A stretch of DNA of 64,000 bases from Ryuthela nishihirai (GCA_038380435.1 JAWZYU010000019.1:27181801-27245800); one strand, 5' to 3'. Shown: positions 11,108-23,480, numbered from the stretch's first letter. Notes: a model not told the origin generated them from the sequence alone. Numbers and translations: made by a program.

Positions 11108-11232
11108 CACCAGTATATTGCAAAGTTTCTTGAGTATAGAGGAAACTTTGTCTTGAGCTGAGTGGGATAAGAACCCATGACCGCCTGATAACATATCATG
11201 TGCTCTGACAGCTGATCTACCGACGCCGATTA
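11108..11232 (-). mobile_element. SINE-B head and body, minus copy
   Basis: On the minus strand: CGGTAGATCAGCTGTCAGAG (A box region), GGGTTCTTATCCCACTC (B box region), then TCAAGACAAAGTTTCCTC and a CTATACTCAAGAA block. The last blocks match the plus copy at 11436, so this is a real family rather than a chance tRNA match. The 58-bp array lies where its 3' end should be. Confidence 0.6.
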
Positions 11233-11435
11233 AGTCATTAGAAGCAGTCTTGACTGCAATTGAAGATTCTGTTCGACAAGGCACCCTCAGTGTGCACAAG
11301 ACCAGCCACAGTCTATAGATGCTGGTCTGTGTTTATTTGTTATTAAACATATCACTAAATGACTAAAACAATACCATGTCTATTGCCATCATTTAAGTGT
11401 GGTTGGTCTGTGGTGGAAAGCCATCAATAGAGGAG

Positions 11436-11590
11436 ATCTTGATCAGCAGCCGGTAAGTCAGGGCACCGGATGTGTTATCAGAAAGTCATGGGTTCGTATC
11501 CCGCCTGGTTCAAGACAATTGTTCGTCTATTCTCAAGAATAGTCGTAAGCTTTCGTTTGAGACAAAATTCGCCGCGATAGACCCCCCCCC
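11436..11590 (+). mobile_element. SINE-B, plus copy
   Basis: CCGGTAAGTCAGGGCACCGG (A box region) and ATGGGTTCGTATCCCGCC (B box region) are followed by TTCAAGACAATTGTTCGTC and TATTCTCAAGAA, matching the minus copy at 11108-11232. The edge is blurred by a C run at 11581-11595. Between the two copies lies unassigned sequence. Confidence 0.55.
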
Positions 11591-11761
11591 CCCCCGCCAA
11601 ACACACACACACTTCCTTCCTCTCAAAATTTCTTTCTCTTTTTAAGGTGAAGAAACGAGGGGACATGATTTGCGATGCCTCTTAACACTCACATGCTATC
11701 AGCTTTCAATTAACACATATCACGTTGTTCAACTCGGATAATATATAATACAACAACAATT

Positions 11762-11880
11762 GACCCCTTTTTTCGTAGTGAAGAGAGCATGGGAAGCAAA
11801 TTTTTTACAGATTATGACACTCCCCGCATCAAACTCTTTCATTTGACTCATAATGTCGTCGCATACAAATGATGCATTGG
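11762..11880 (+). repeat. TATGACACTCCC repeat family, copy 1
   Basis: CCCCTTTTTTCGTAG, then GCATGGGAAGC, a T run, TTATGACACTCCC and TTTCATTTG in order. Two further copies with the same order lie at 44572-44800. Unclassified, noncoding. Confidence 0.5.
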
Positions 11881-12029
11881 AACAATGCTTATACATTTTT
11901 CTCTGTTTGTAGGGGGGCAGGAAGCAGTGGCTTTTTTATGGCCAATAACTCTTCTCGCGTCACAATACCTCATTCATTACATCATTATTACACCCGTATG
12001 ATCAGTCAAAAGATTTGAGAAGATATGAT

Positions 12030-12262
12030 GAAACAGTCCCGGATCTAGAAAAAAAATAATGGGGGAGGGTGGGCAAGATCCTTGATTTCCATTGCAGTAT
12101 AATACGTATTTACCTCCTCTGTTTTACAGGTCTTTAAAAAATGTTGAAAAATGCTTGAAATATGCACAGGTTTAATACTTTGTTGCCTACATTACCATCA
12201 CTAGCATTCTGAAAGGAATCGTAGTCCCTTCCCCCCCCCCGTAGTCTTGGTCCTGTGATGAA
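12030..12262 (+). repeat. G-tract repeat family, long copy
   Basis: Opens CAGTCCCGGATCTAGAAAAA, then GGGGGAGGGTGGG, then TTCCATTGCAGTATAATA, and closes CTAGCATTCTGAAAGG, a C run and TCTTGGTCCTGTGATG. It contains both the opening seen at 1374 and the closing seen at 3590. Confidence 0.5.
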
Positions 12263-12473
12263 ACAATAATTTTGACAAATACAGAAACCGATAAACTAAC
12301 AAGCAAGCCGATAAATGACGAGAGAAAATAAATACGAAAATGAAGAAAATAGTAAAAAAACCTTTAAAAATAAAGGATCCCGAATTTAACAACAGTGAAA
12401 TAGGATTAATCACTATTGAATTTAGCAATTTATGGGCCCCTAAAAATTTCGGGCTCTGGACAATTATCTAGAC

Positions 12474-13111
12474 CAGTGGTTCTCAGCCTTTTTCCTTGGA
12501 GGCGGGGGTGGCTCAGTCGGTAGCTCGTCAGGTTCGTAGTCTGCAGTTCCCAGGTTCGAGTCCCAGCTGGGTCAGCGTTGAGATTTATCTCCGCAAAATT
12601 CCCCGCCCTGCCCACGGTCAGTAGGGGACACCGATGTGCTTCGAAAGGCCGCCGTCCGTCGGATGGGACGTTAAGCGGGCGCCGTGTGCGGGAGAGACAT
12701 ACCCTATGCACGTTAAAGAACACACTGGATGGCCTTGACGGGAGGATACCATCTGTCTCCCAACAGCTATTGCAGTTGGTTCCCTTCTCTGAGCCTTCGG
12801 GGTCCTTGTGACCTGGCCATTTAGCCCATTGTGTGCAAAAATGTGCCGCTCAGGGGTAAAACAACCCAACCTTTTTTCCTTGGCGACACACCGTGGAAAA
12901 AAGTCAATCTCTCTGTTTTGTGGTATAATTAAATTTATTTAAACAAAAAGCATATTAAATTCAACATTTGACAAAATACTAAATCATAATAAAAAATTGT
13001 GAAATGTTGAAAAGAGCAATAGAGCACAAAACTGTTATGCGGCATTATGCTTTTTCTTAAATTTTCGCGACACCTGGATCTTTGAGACGATACGCCGGTT
13101 GTGAATCATTG
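12474..13111. mobile_element. hAT-like MITE carrying a SINE-A insertion
   Basis: Left end CAGTGGTTCTCAGCC, right end GGTTGTGAATCATTG (inverted, degraded). Flanking 8-mers ATCTAGAC (12466-12473) and ATCTATGC (13112-13119) agree at 6 of 8. No transposase. A SINE-A sits at 12500-12869. Confidence 0.65.
12487..12883 (+). mobile_element. SINE-A with target duplication, inside a hAT-like MITE
   Basis: The target duplication CCTTTTTCCTTGG occurs at 12487-12499 and, with one extra T, at 12870-12883. The SINE at 12500-12869 has head, B box GGTTCGAGTCC, full body and a GTAAAACAACCCAA end. The insertion is therefore younger than the MITE. Confidence 0.85.
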
Positions 13112-13119
13112 ATCTATGC

Positions 13120-13609
13120 TAGGGGTTCTCAACGTGGGGTACGCGGTAAAAATTTTTACGCCGTGAGAGCTCAAAAGTCGCTAGATCTAGTAACAAAGTC
13201 GTTAATTTGGCAACACTGCTACTGGTTTTTCATCTTTAACTGCTTTAAAAAATAAATACAGGAGCAGACTGTATGTTGAAGATGACTTGCGACTCTACCT
13301 TAGCAAGATAACCCCAACCATTGATGAACTGTGCAAGCGTAAACAAGCGCAACCATTTCACTGATTATCCAATAAAATGTTTATAATTTTATAAGATTTG
13401 TTAAATTGTTTATGTCATTTTTTTGTGTTTATCTATATATGTGATTTGCGAATACAAAATTTAATGTGTGTGTGTATATATATATATACGTTTTATTTTA
13501 TTCCCATTGTTATACTATAACCATAGTATTATCTATCTATACAAGGGGTACGCCAGTTACATACACATTTCCAGGGGGTACGTGAAGTATAAAAGCTTTA
13601 GAACCACTA
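13120..13609. mobile_element. Second hAT-like MITE, adjacent
   Basis: Left end TAGGGGTTCTCAACGTGGGG and right end TTTAGAACCACTA are inverted. Flanking 8-mers ATCTATGC (13112-13119) and ATCTGTGT (13610-13617) agree at 6 of 8. A shorter relative at 35902 shares both ends and the CCGTGAGAGCT and AGATCTAGTAACAAAGTC blocks. Noncoding. Confidence 0.7.
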
Positions 13610-13617
13610 ATCTGTGT

Positions 13618-14789
13618 TATAATCCAGCTCTTACACGGAAACTTTTAAAGTGATTAAGTAATTAATTCGATATTGATTGTTCACAAATATCTGCGGTTAG
13701 GGTTTGAACGAAATTTGCACAACAGTGAATTTTATGTAATTATCACTTATTTTCAACTGGTGTTCAAGGAGATGAAACGCTAACAAATACACTTGCAATG
13801 AATTGATGTAAAAATGTCCATTGAGGCGATTACAAAATCAAGAGGACTTAAATGAGAAAAAAAAATCATCCCTGATACCAGGGTCAGATAAAAAAGTTCC
13901 GTCTTTTTATTAGACTTAAAAGTTTTCCGTCTTTTTCCGTCTTTTTATCTGTAACCTTTCAACTCCAAGTTATCTTGAACTGAAACAAAAGCCCTATCAT
14001 ATATAGCAGAGTTGCTGCCAATCCCATCACATGTTTGCCATTATCTGTAAGTTATCGAACACTGAATGGGAGGAATTATGTAACTCTTATCTGTTATTTT
14101 CGTGACCCAGATAATGTCTTATGGGGGAATTGTGCCACAGAACTGAAGGATAATTCCGATGAAAGCGATTACAATGTTATCAGTTCAACTATTGAAGACA
14201 TTGAACCTCCATACGAGTATAAACATTTGTATTTTTACATCCATCCATATATATTAAATCCTCCACATTCACGATATTCACGATTAATTTTGATTTTTAT
14301 TTAATTCTTAAACTCCCACGCTGCCGATCTATCAGTACACCTTTGTCCGGCGAAGATAGTCATGACTGCGTGACTGACTATCTTAACCCGAATTATTTAC
14401 AAATGTTGATGTTCGGTGCAGGCGGAATGCGCGTGAAAGCTTTAGTTGTCCTTTTCTTCGTCTTTGAAACAGAAGTGTTTCCGCTACGAAAGAAAATCCC
14501 AAATCCTTTTAATTCAAAAAATTATTTACGACTACAGATTCTTGGTAAAAAGGTAAAGGCCAACTGAAATAACCCAAATGGTTCAATATGAAGTGTTGTC
14601 ACTTCTTACTACCTTTTTAGGCCTCGCAGCGATGTCTCGTGCTGTTGATATGGATGGATAAATGGATGGATAAGCACCGTGACACGCATTAAAAGAAATG
14701 TCAAAAATGCCAAAATACTGTTAATGGCATTTTAACACGGTTACTATTATTTTAATCGAAGAGATTTAAAATTCCCCTCGGGGCACTCG
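13618..14789. other. No gene recognised
   Basis: AT-rich. Two open frames (14035-14304 and 14343-14567) show no recognisable domain. The last part may belong to the LINE that follows. Confidence 0.5.
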
Positions 14790-14917
14790 AAGTGATAGGT
14801 TGTGGCACTGTTGTCGCTCGCCTGCATTTGATTAAATATAGTTTGTTGGTGATTTATTCAACTGCTTTTGATGAGTTCTTACTTAAAAATTTGTGATCTT
14901 CTCTTCTTGCTTGTTTT

Positions 14918-16578
14918 GTGTTAAGTATGACGAATAACAGCAATAGCAACAGAAGAAAGAAAAACTCTCCATCGAATTTGAACATCAAAGTGAAAAAGAA
15001 CAATCTTTACAAGAATTCTTCCAAACCAAAGGATTGCAAGCTTGAAAACGCTTTCTCCTCACTGGAAGATGATTTGAAACTTACTTCAGATTCAGATATT
15101 TCTCCTTCTAAAAGTTCAGTGTCTGATCCGTCACCTTCTCACAACATAAATCAATCTTCCCATCTGGATGGGATTGCTGAAAACATCGAACATATCTGTA
15201 CTTCTTTGGATACCAATAAAAAGGTACTTAACTCTCTTCCTTTGCCTTTAGAGAATCCTTCTGTGACGTCACATCTAACAAATTCAAATGCTTTAGAAAG
15301 GTCACCTAAATCGGATTCTCTCTCTGCTACCTCGATTGTGAATAACACTATACTTGAATCGGATTCTAATAAATTACCTGTTTTGATGCCTGAGAATACT
15401 AAAGATATAAATAACTTGGCTCTTGTTTTGATAGGTATTAATAAAAACCTCAGAGCCATCGATACTAAGAAACTTACTGATTTCTTTTATAAGTTGCTTG
15501 GCGATCATGTGGAAGGTAAATTTATCTCTAACGGGAAACTCCTTTTGCAACTTAAAACACCAGAACAATACGACAAAGTCTTTCAATTGATAAGAGTACT
15601 TTCTATTTCTGTGTTAGTTGAAATACCTAAAATTCGCAAAACCATACTTGGAACCATAACAGGTGTTGCTAATAATCTTATAATGACTATATCATTGACT
15701 TACTTGCTGATCAATCGGTGATCAATGCAAGACGGATGCTCCATTATGAGCAGGATTGCAAAAACCGAAATGAGACTACTGTTTTCCTACTAATAAAGTC
15801 ATATTGGAATTTGAATCTGATAATCTTCCCTCTTATGTCTACCTTGGATTTAACCGACATAACGTTCGCAGTTATATTATTCCACCAAGATTATGTCTAA
15901 AATGCTGCCTCTTCGGTCACCTCGTTTCTAGGTGTAATGGATCACAAACATGCAAACGGTGCAGTGGTCACCATCATTATAAAAATTGTAGAGCAAAATC
16001 CTACAAATGCCCAAATTGTGGGGGTCCACATCCCGCCACATGGTCTGGCTGTGAAACCAAATTAATTGCTTGTAAGGCCAAGGCTATTCAGTTAACTAGC
16101 AACTTTAATTGGGGCCAATCTTTTGCAAAGCCTAAAGCCGAATTTGAAAATAAAAAAAAGGTTTTGCCATCGCTACTGATGTTATTTCTTCTAAACAACT
16201 AAATGACAATGAAATCGATCTCAATATCACGGGAGAGAACTTTCTTGAGATCCGAACTTCCGCTTCTAACCAAAAAACCTCTAACTTTGTCCACAAAGAA
16301 AAGATGCAACAACAATCTTTTGCTGATACAGTAAAAAAAATACTACAGGTTCCAAAAAATCTTCAGCACAACATAACAAAAATGAACCTGAGTGCAAACC
16401 AGACAAAGCTTCAATTCCTAAAAAGGAAATTTCTTTCAACCTAAACTCAAAAGGACAGATCATCAGTCTTATTTTGAAGCTTCTAGAGATGGTTCTCCCT
16501 AATAACCCTGAACTCAGTGTTATTAACGACATACTCCTTTCTTGTCTAAATACCGGCGGATGGAAGGACAATCCATAG
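14918..16578 (+). pseudogene. LINE ORF1, gag-like with three CCHC-type knuckles
   Basis: ORF1 proteins of this group bind the element RNA. The first open piece, 14918-15721 (267 aa; ATG at 14918 or 14927), is Ser/Asn/Lys-rich, then an RRM-like or gag-like stretch (IPKIRKTILGTITGVANN). Two frameshifts, near 15680 and 15795, lead to 15804-16202, which has the zinc knuckles CLKCCLFGHLVSRC, CKRCSGHHHYKNC and CPNCGGPHPATWSGC. More shifts follow; the frame ending GGWKDNP then TAG at 16576-16578 looks like the original C-terminus, because it overlaps the ORF2 ATG at 16560. Function is inferred from domain order. Confidence 0.75.
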
Positions 16579-19500
16579 TTTTACAGTGGAATGTAAGAGG
16601 TCTTCTTTCTAAACTTCATTTTATTAAACACTTAGTTAAAGTAAATAATATTGCTATACTTTGCTTACAGTAAATTCAAACTAACAAAATACCAAGATTA
16701 AGTGGATATGTTTCATATGTGCAAAGATTATCGGCAACTTCAAAAGGTGTTATAACCTACATTAAAAAAAACGTACCAAAAAGATTAATACAAATCCCTG
16801 AAATTAAACAACAAATTGAATGGGTAATTATACAAACTTAATTAATAATCATACTGTTAATATTATAAATTTTTATAATCCTGGAATTTATTTACCAAAT
16901 AATATCTATGATAACCTTTTTAAAAATCTTGTGGGTGAAAAATTTTTTTGCGGAGATTTTAATGCCCATAATGATATTTGGCACTCATATAAAACCGATG
17001 ATAAAAAAATGATTTAATCGTTTTAAATGAAAAAACCAAAACTCATGTTACAAAACAAAACTATCAATCAGTCATTGACCTAACGTTTGTATCAAATGAA
17101 ATCGCATCACATTTAAACTGGACTATTTATAAAGAAAATTTTAACAGTGATCATTTTCCTATATTTTTATACATCAAATCTCTTAAAAAACACCCTCAAA
17201 ATATATTAATTTAACCGACTGGTCTCAATTTTACAAAAATTTAGAAAAAAAGAATATTGATATAGTTCTAAACGTATTAACAAAAAAATTCCTCACAACC
17301 ATATTCATTCTATTTTCATTAATAAATTGATAGCAATCAGACGGAGCAGAAAGAACTGCATATCGTACTGGTTCTTTTAGAGATTATTTAAATTTTAAGC
17401 GCATCGCAGCTTCAGTTAATAAAAAAATAAAACAATTTCAAAAACTTAATTGAGATATTTTACTAAATAAACTAACTCCTACTTCTACAACTAGTAATAT
17501 ATGGAAACTTTTTAAATCAATAAATACAGGCATTGCTCCGTCTAATCCTAATGTCTCATTGAATCTAAAAAATAATTGTACTACAAATGAAACTACTGAT
17601 TTATTTGCTGAATATTTTATTAATCACTCTAAAAAAATTAATAAAAAACTTGACCGATCCTATTCTTTAAATAATACTACTCACTTTTACTACCATAATG
17701 ATTATACAAAATACTTAAATTTACCTTTTAATATTTATGAACTCAAATTTGCTATTAAAGCTTTGAAAAAAAATACCAGTCCAGGTCCGGATGGAATAAA
17801 AAATGAAATGTTCTTAAAACTATCTGATCAGTGGTTAAAACACATTCTACATATTTTTAATGAATTTTGGAAAAAAAATTCTTACCCTAAATCATGGTTA
17901 GATAATTTCATGATTTTTATTTAAAAAAATACTTATCAACCAGATGATGAACTATCTTCATACAGACCAATTTGTCTTTCGTCTAACTTTTTAAAACTTT
18001 TTGAACGCATGATTAATAATAGATTAATTTCGTATTTTGAAAATATTAAATTATTTAATCAAAATTTATATAGCAGATCTACAAAAGATCTGATTCTTAA
18101 CTTTGTCTCTGATATAGAACATGCTTTCACTCTTAACCAATATTTAATTGCAGTAACTCTTGATTTTAAAGGAGCTTTTGACTCCATTTCACATAGTGCC
18201 TTATTACACAAAATTCGTCAATTCAAAATTCATGGACAAATGTATAGATTCTTATATCAAATTATCACTAGTAAAAAATTTAAGGTTTAAATCAAAAATT
18301 CCTTTTCAAAAGAATATTCTTTTCAGAACGGCATAGTCCAAGGTGATATCTTATCACCTTTCTTATTTAACTTATATATTAATGACATTTCTGAAACTTT
18401 TAAAGATAATGATATAAAATTTAGTTTATATGCTGATGATATAATAATTTGGTGTACAGGTGCTAATCTTCATTTAATCCAAGATAAACTTCAATATCAA
18501 CTGAACTTACTTTCACAATATTGTTATAAATGGAACTTATCAATTTCAGAAACCAAATCATTTATTATTCCTTTTTTTCGCCAAAAAAATTCAACTCAAA
18601 CTCCTTTAATCTTAAAATAAATCAAATTGATCTCAAATTAGTCAATACTTTAAAATTTTTAGGCATTACCTTTGATAGTAAACTTCTATGGAATTCACAT
18701 ATTGAAAAATGCAACTAAAATAGCAAACAAACTTTTTAACTGTTTAAAATTTTTTGGTAACTCCAAATGGGGCTGCACTAATAAAAATTTGTTATTACTC
18801 TATAACTCAATCTTTTTACCAAAATTTGCATATGGATTAGAATTTCTTGGTAATGCAGCAAAATTTCGACTTATCCAACTGGAAAGATCTCAAACTAAAT
18901 CTCTTAGATTTTGTCTAGGACTTCCTAAAGGGAGTAGAAATATTGATCTATATGCTGAAACCAGTATTCCTCCCTTATTTATCAAACAAAAATTTTTATT
19001 TTCTAATCTTTAGAATAATTTTTAAAAAATAAGACTCACACAATAATCGATAAATTAACAAATAATTTTAATGATTTATCATTTCAAAATTTCCAGAGAA
19101 GAACAAACTACTTGAAATCTTAGCCAACAACTTGAGTGGTGATTATTACCTTGCTGTTCCATACTGGATAACAACTTTTCCACCCATGAACGATAAAATT
19201 CCAGGTTTCTCTCACAAAAAATCACATGACTCTACAATTTTAAAAGAATTATCTTTACTACATATTGAAAATTATTTCCATAATCATATTAAAATTTACA
19301 CTGATGGCTTTTCCAACTTAGATACCAATAACTTCTCTGGTGCCATTTATTGCCCAGAATTTAATTTTTCTTCACAATATAAATTTAATCCTCCTTTTAT
19401 AAATATTGCTACAGAACTATATTCTATTATAGAAACCATTAAATGGGCTACAAAATTCTATAATTCTAAAATTGTCATTTTCACAGACTGCAAATCTGCA

Positions 19501-19791
19501 ATTTACAGTCTTTTTCAAAATCCTCTTAAAACCAACTTTAATATATTCATAAATGATCTTCTAATTCACACTTTTAAACATTTATCACATAATAATCTTA
19601 TAATTATACAATGGATACCTGCCCATGTAAGTATCCCAGATAATGAAACTGTTGACAGGTTGGCTAAAGAAGCTTTAAATAACAACTCATATATTCCAAC
19701 TCCAATATTAATATCTCATGCTTTAATTTTCAACTTAATATCTCATGCTTTAATTTTCAGAGTGTCCTATTTTCTTCCAATTCAAAATTAA
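16560..19791 (+). pseudogene. LINE ORF2: endonuclease, reverse transcriptase, RNase H
   Basis: Start ATG at 16560: MEGQSIVLQWNVRGL is the first endonuclease motif (QWNVRG). A stop at 16671-16673 replaces a residue in LCLQ(stop)IQTNK, normally an acidic residue there. FFCGDFNAHNDIWHS (GDFNAHN motif) follows. RT blocks: KKNTSPGPDGIKNEM, the stretch before FERMINNRL, DFKGAFDSISHSALL, QGDILSPFLFNLYIND, YADDIIIW (catalytic YADD, about 18430). RNase H, 19132-19791: IYTDGFSN, ATELYSI, FTDCKSAI, IIQWIPAHVSIPDN, with the D-E-D-H-D residues visible. At least five stops or frameshifts. Confidence 0.85.
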
Positions 19792-20020
19792 TACCTGTTT
19801 TGTATAATTATCTCATTCATTTTTTGAAAAGTATTAAAATCCTTGACAATATATAAAAAAATGGGCATGGCTGAAATTATAGATAAATTGCATTGTCGTA
19901 CTTTATATAATACTATACCATTTCTTTTACTTTCATTTAGATTCATAAAAGTCTCTGGATGAGTTTGCCTTCAAGAGGCAAGAATATCCAACTCAAGTGA
20001 TGAGTGCTACTACTACTACT

Positions 20021-20515
20021 AATCGAACAGGGTGCTTTCCTAAAGAGTGAGATTAGCTAAAAACTCTTCAGGCTTGTCCTGGTTTCTCATAGGACATATA
20101 AACATATAAGAAATTTATTATCGCAATTTCAGTTTTGTTTTAGTTACATTCATTATAATTTCTCTTCGGTAACTTTTTCCCTTTTTATTTGCATTTGAAT
20201 AAATACATTTTTATGGACATTTTTATTTCCAATTGAATAAAACAGTAGCATTGAAAAAAATCAGGTTATCTACCTAATACTCTATACGGTGCGCACTCTA
20301 CATATGATGAACATAACAAACTTATCAGTGTAAATACTCAATTTGTAATGGTTGTAGATATCAGATCAAACAAAAATTTCACCTCAGAATACATTTTTGT
20401 CGCTTTCTTATTACATAAAATCTCTTAATATCCAAAAATTCTTGCTGATACTTTGTACCTTCTATATGAAGTTTTATAACTGAAACACAATAAGCATCAA
20501 GAAAAATGAGTCGGA
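20021..20515. other. No gene recognised
   Basis: AT-rich noncoding sequence between the LINE tail and the next SINE. Confidence 0.5.
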
Positions 20516-20850
20516 GAGTTTACGTCAGTCGGTAGTGCGCCAGGCTCATCATCTGCAGTTCCCAGGTTCGAGTCCCACCTGAGCCAGCTTTGATATTTAT
20601 CTCCACGAAACTTCCCACTTCGCCTTCAGTAGGGGACTCCGAAGGAGATGGAAAGGCCGCCGTCCATCGAATACGACGTTAAGCCGTGGCCCCGTATGCG
20701 GGAGAGCCATGCCCTTTGCACGTTAAAGCACACGCTGAAAGCCATGATGGGAAACTACCACTTATCTCCCAAAAGTTGTTCGGTGGTTCTCTTCCTCCAA
20801 CCTTTTCTGAGCCCTGTGGGGGTCTTTGTGATCTGATCATTTCAATAATT
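20516..20850 (+). mobile_element. SINE-A, diverged, 3' end lost
   Basis: Head CGTCAGTCGGTAGTGCGCC, B box GGTTCGAGTCC, body to TTTGTGATCTGATCATTT. The usual GTAAAACAACCC end is missing. Confidence 0.75.
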
Positions 20851-21985
20851 AATTAATCAAAATAAATAAATAAAATCTACCAAAAAGGCAAGTGTGAAAT
20901 TGGCGGGAAATGTGTTTGCTTATACTACAGTTGCACGTCATGTAAAACCTAATATTGCGCGAGAGAAGTGATGCAATCAGGTAGGTATAGGAACATTATT
21001 CAAGAAAGCATCTATGATACCTGCTTCTCGTAATCCTAAGCTTATATCATCAACCACATGATCCTCATACCATACCATCAATATCATCTGATGTTCATGG
21101 TTCTCATTCAATATATCGGTAACCGGAATCCACCCAATAAACCGTTCTGTGCAAATTTTAATTTACGCAATCTTTAGTATTACGTGGACTGTTTAAAGTT
21201 AATTGTAGAATGTATTAATGGAGTTTAATTTCAAAGAGAGTTAACAGTAATTAAGGTACCAAGCTCTGACGACCTTCCTATATGAAAAGAGAAATCAAGT
21301 ATTCTGTACCTCGGAAGCATGAATTCTCATTGTAATTGCAATTATATCAATAATTTAATTGCAAATGTACAGATGTAAAAACACTTAGCAATGTTATTCT
21401 CATCACAGCTAATTTTTGGTGACCACTAAAAACGACTAATCGCGCCGTTTCCTTAATTCTGAAATGTTATGGCAAATGTGACATTGATTCCCTAATTCGC
21501 ACTTTTGTGACTTTCATCAGACATTTTGTGACATTCACCTGCATGGATCCCTCAACTTAATCTAATCTATGAAGAAGAATGTTTGTTTCTGTGGCTCTCC
21601 TCTTATACACTCAGTTTCCCAGAAGAGCTAGAGGCTTCAAACTTTGCATGAACGTTCCCTTCACCCAGGGGAAGAAGATAGGCTATTTGCGAACCCGCTG
21701 GGTCAATCGAAATTCGGGTGGGTAGGTTTGAATTTTTCAAAATTTACATAGACTTATCATTAACGGTTAAAATTTATTCAAAATAACTGTTGCTACAAAT
21801 AAATTTGTAAAAAAGGAATACATCAAATTAAACTAATATCTGATCTCTCGTGTTAAACATTAACAGTTGAGTTATTCAAAATAACTATCGCCCCCATTAA
21901 ATTTGAAATAATAATGCATCAAATTAATTTCTCTGATTTCGCGGTTGGGTAGAGCACGAGCAGAACACGAGATTTTTTGTTGAAT
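20851..21985. other. No gene recognised
   Basis: Noncoding. A block near 21575-21725 (GTTTGTTTCTGTGGCTCTCC and following) looks repeat-like but has no second copy in this window to prove it. Confidence 0.5.
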
Positions 21986-23480
21986 GAAAGCTTCAAAAAC
22001 TAAATTCGTATCGGTAATTAAAATCATTAGATGTAATAATAAAAACTTATTTCTATCATATAATTCGATTATTTTACCAAAATTTATTTACGGAATAGAG
22101 TTGATTAAAAATATATCAAAAAATAAATTAAAAGAATTAGAAGAAATTCAGAAATTCAAATAGAAATTTTATAATTTTGTCTGAGACTTTTCTGGATTAC
22201 AAATAACTTGACTGTATTTCACCCATTCTAATTTTTTTAGAAAAAAAAGAAAAAAACAGAACTGCCTTTCCACCCATTCTAATTAAAAAGAAATATCTCC
22301 TGTCCAACCTAATGTAGAGAATAATTTCAAAAAACAACAATCATCCAATAATTGATAAAATATTAGAGAAATTTAATGACATTAAAATAAACACTTTTCC
22401 AGATAAAAATGATTTAAAATATATATTACAAAAAAAACTTAGTGGAGATCACATAGCTCAGATTCCAAGTTGGATATCCTCATTCCCAATTGTGGAAAAT
22501 AATATTGCAGGCATTGAGTCAAAAAAATAATTAAATAACAATTTGAAAATGTTAACAGAACTATGTATTAATAATAATTATATAAATAATATACATTTTT
22601 ATACAGACGGATTATTAAACATGGAAATAACAATTTTACCTGGAGTCTTTTGTTGCCCTTTAGACGATTTTGATTCACGGTTCAAATTTTAAAATTATGA
22701 CCTTGTAATAATTGCAGAATTGTGTTGGCCACACATTTGGCACCACACCATTATATTGGCCACACATTAAGCTTTAAAATTTAATAAAAAAAAGATAGTG
22801 ATTTTCACTGACAGTAAAACCTCTTTAGATATCATATATCAAGATCCAACCAAAAGTAATTTTAAAATCTTTATCAGTGACATGCTAATTTTAATTAAAA
22901 AACATAATACAACACAACATTGTATATATACAATGGGTCCCTTCCCATGTTGGCTTAAAATACAATGAAAGAGCTGATTATCTGGCAAAAATGGCAAAGA
23001 ACTTAACAACCTCTGTGGATGCTCCATTTTTTATACATCTACTTAAAAAACAAAATTAAATTAAATTATTACAAGAAACACAAGATTGGTACAACATACA
23101 TGCACGTAACACACATAGTTACAATATTTCAAATAAAATTGCAAAATTCAGTTATTATGGACTTAACAAAAAGGAAATAAATATCATTCTAAAAATCAAA
23201 GCTAATCTTGCACTTACTAAATCAACACTAAATAAAAAAGTTGACAATCCTAATTGTTCTCATTGCAATATGTCACAAACAATTGAACACATAATTTTCC
23301 ACTGTAACAAATATACAAAAGAAAGAAACAAATATTTTCAAAAGTTAAGAAACACACCAATGTTTTTAATTTTATAAACATTTTAGAACCTGAAAAAAAT
23401 TTTCAACAAAGATTTTATAAACTATTAATTTCTTTTTTAAAAGCCATTAAGGTGTTTGAAGAATTATAAAAAAAAAGAAT
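21986..23480 (+). pseudogene. Second RNase-H LINE copy, 5'-truncated
   Basis: Begins in the RT C-terminus: YNSIILPKFIYGIEL parallels YNSIFLPKFAYGLEF in the copy at 16560. Then RNase H: FYTDGLLNME, VIFTDSKTSL, and VGLKYNERADYLAK around a degraded QW.P.H stretch. The downstream HCNMSQTIEHIIFHC segment is the CCHC-like C-terminal zinc motif common after RNase H in such LINEs. Frameshifts and stops throughout. A different subfamily from the 14.9-kb copy, given many replacements. Confidence 0.75.

Larger units (their letters stand above)
14790..20020 (+). mobile_element. Near-complete RNase-H-bearing LINE (I/LOA/R1-like group)
   Basis: Holds ORF1 (gag-like, CCHC knuckles), ORF2 (endonuclease, RT, RNase H) and a 3' tail of CTA repeats (CTACTACTACTAC near 20008-20020). 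The left limit is a guess from the space upstream of ORF1; no target duplication was identified. RNase H after RT in an endonuclease LINE fits the I/LOA/R1 side of LINE diversity. Both ORFs are damaged, so this copy is dead. Confidence 0.75.

Noticed and set aside
13468..13653. 61-codon frame at the end of a MITE
   Set aside because: Covers noncoding hAT-like MITE sequence; the related MITE at 35902 gives a similar chance frame.
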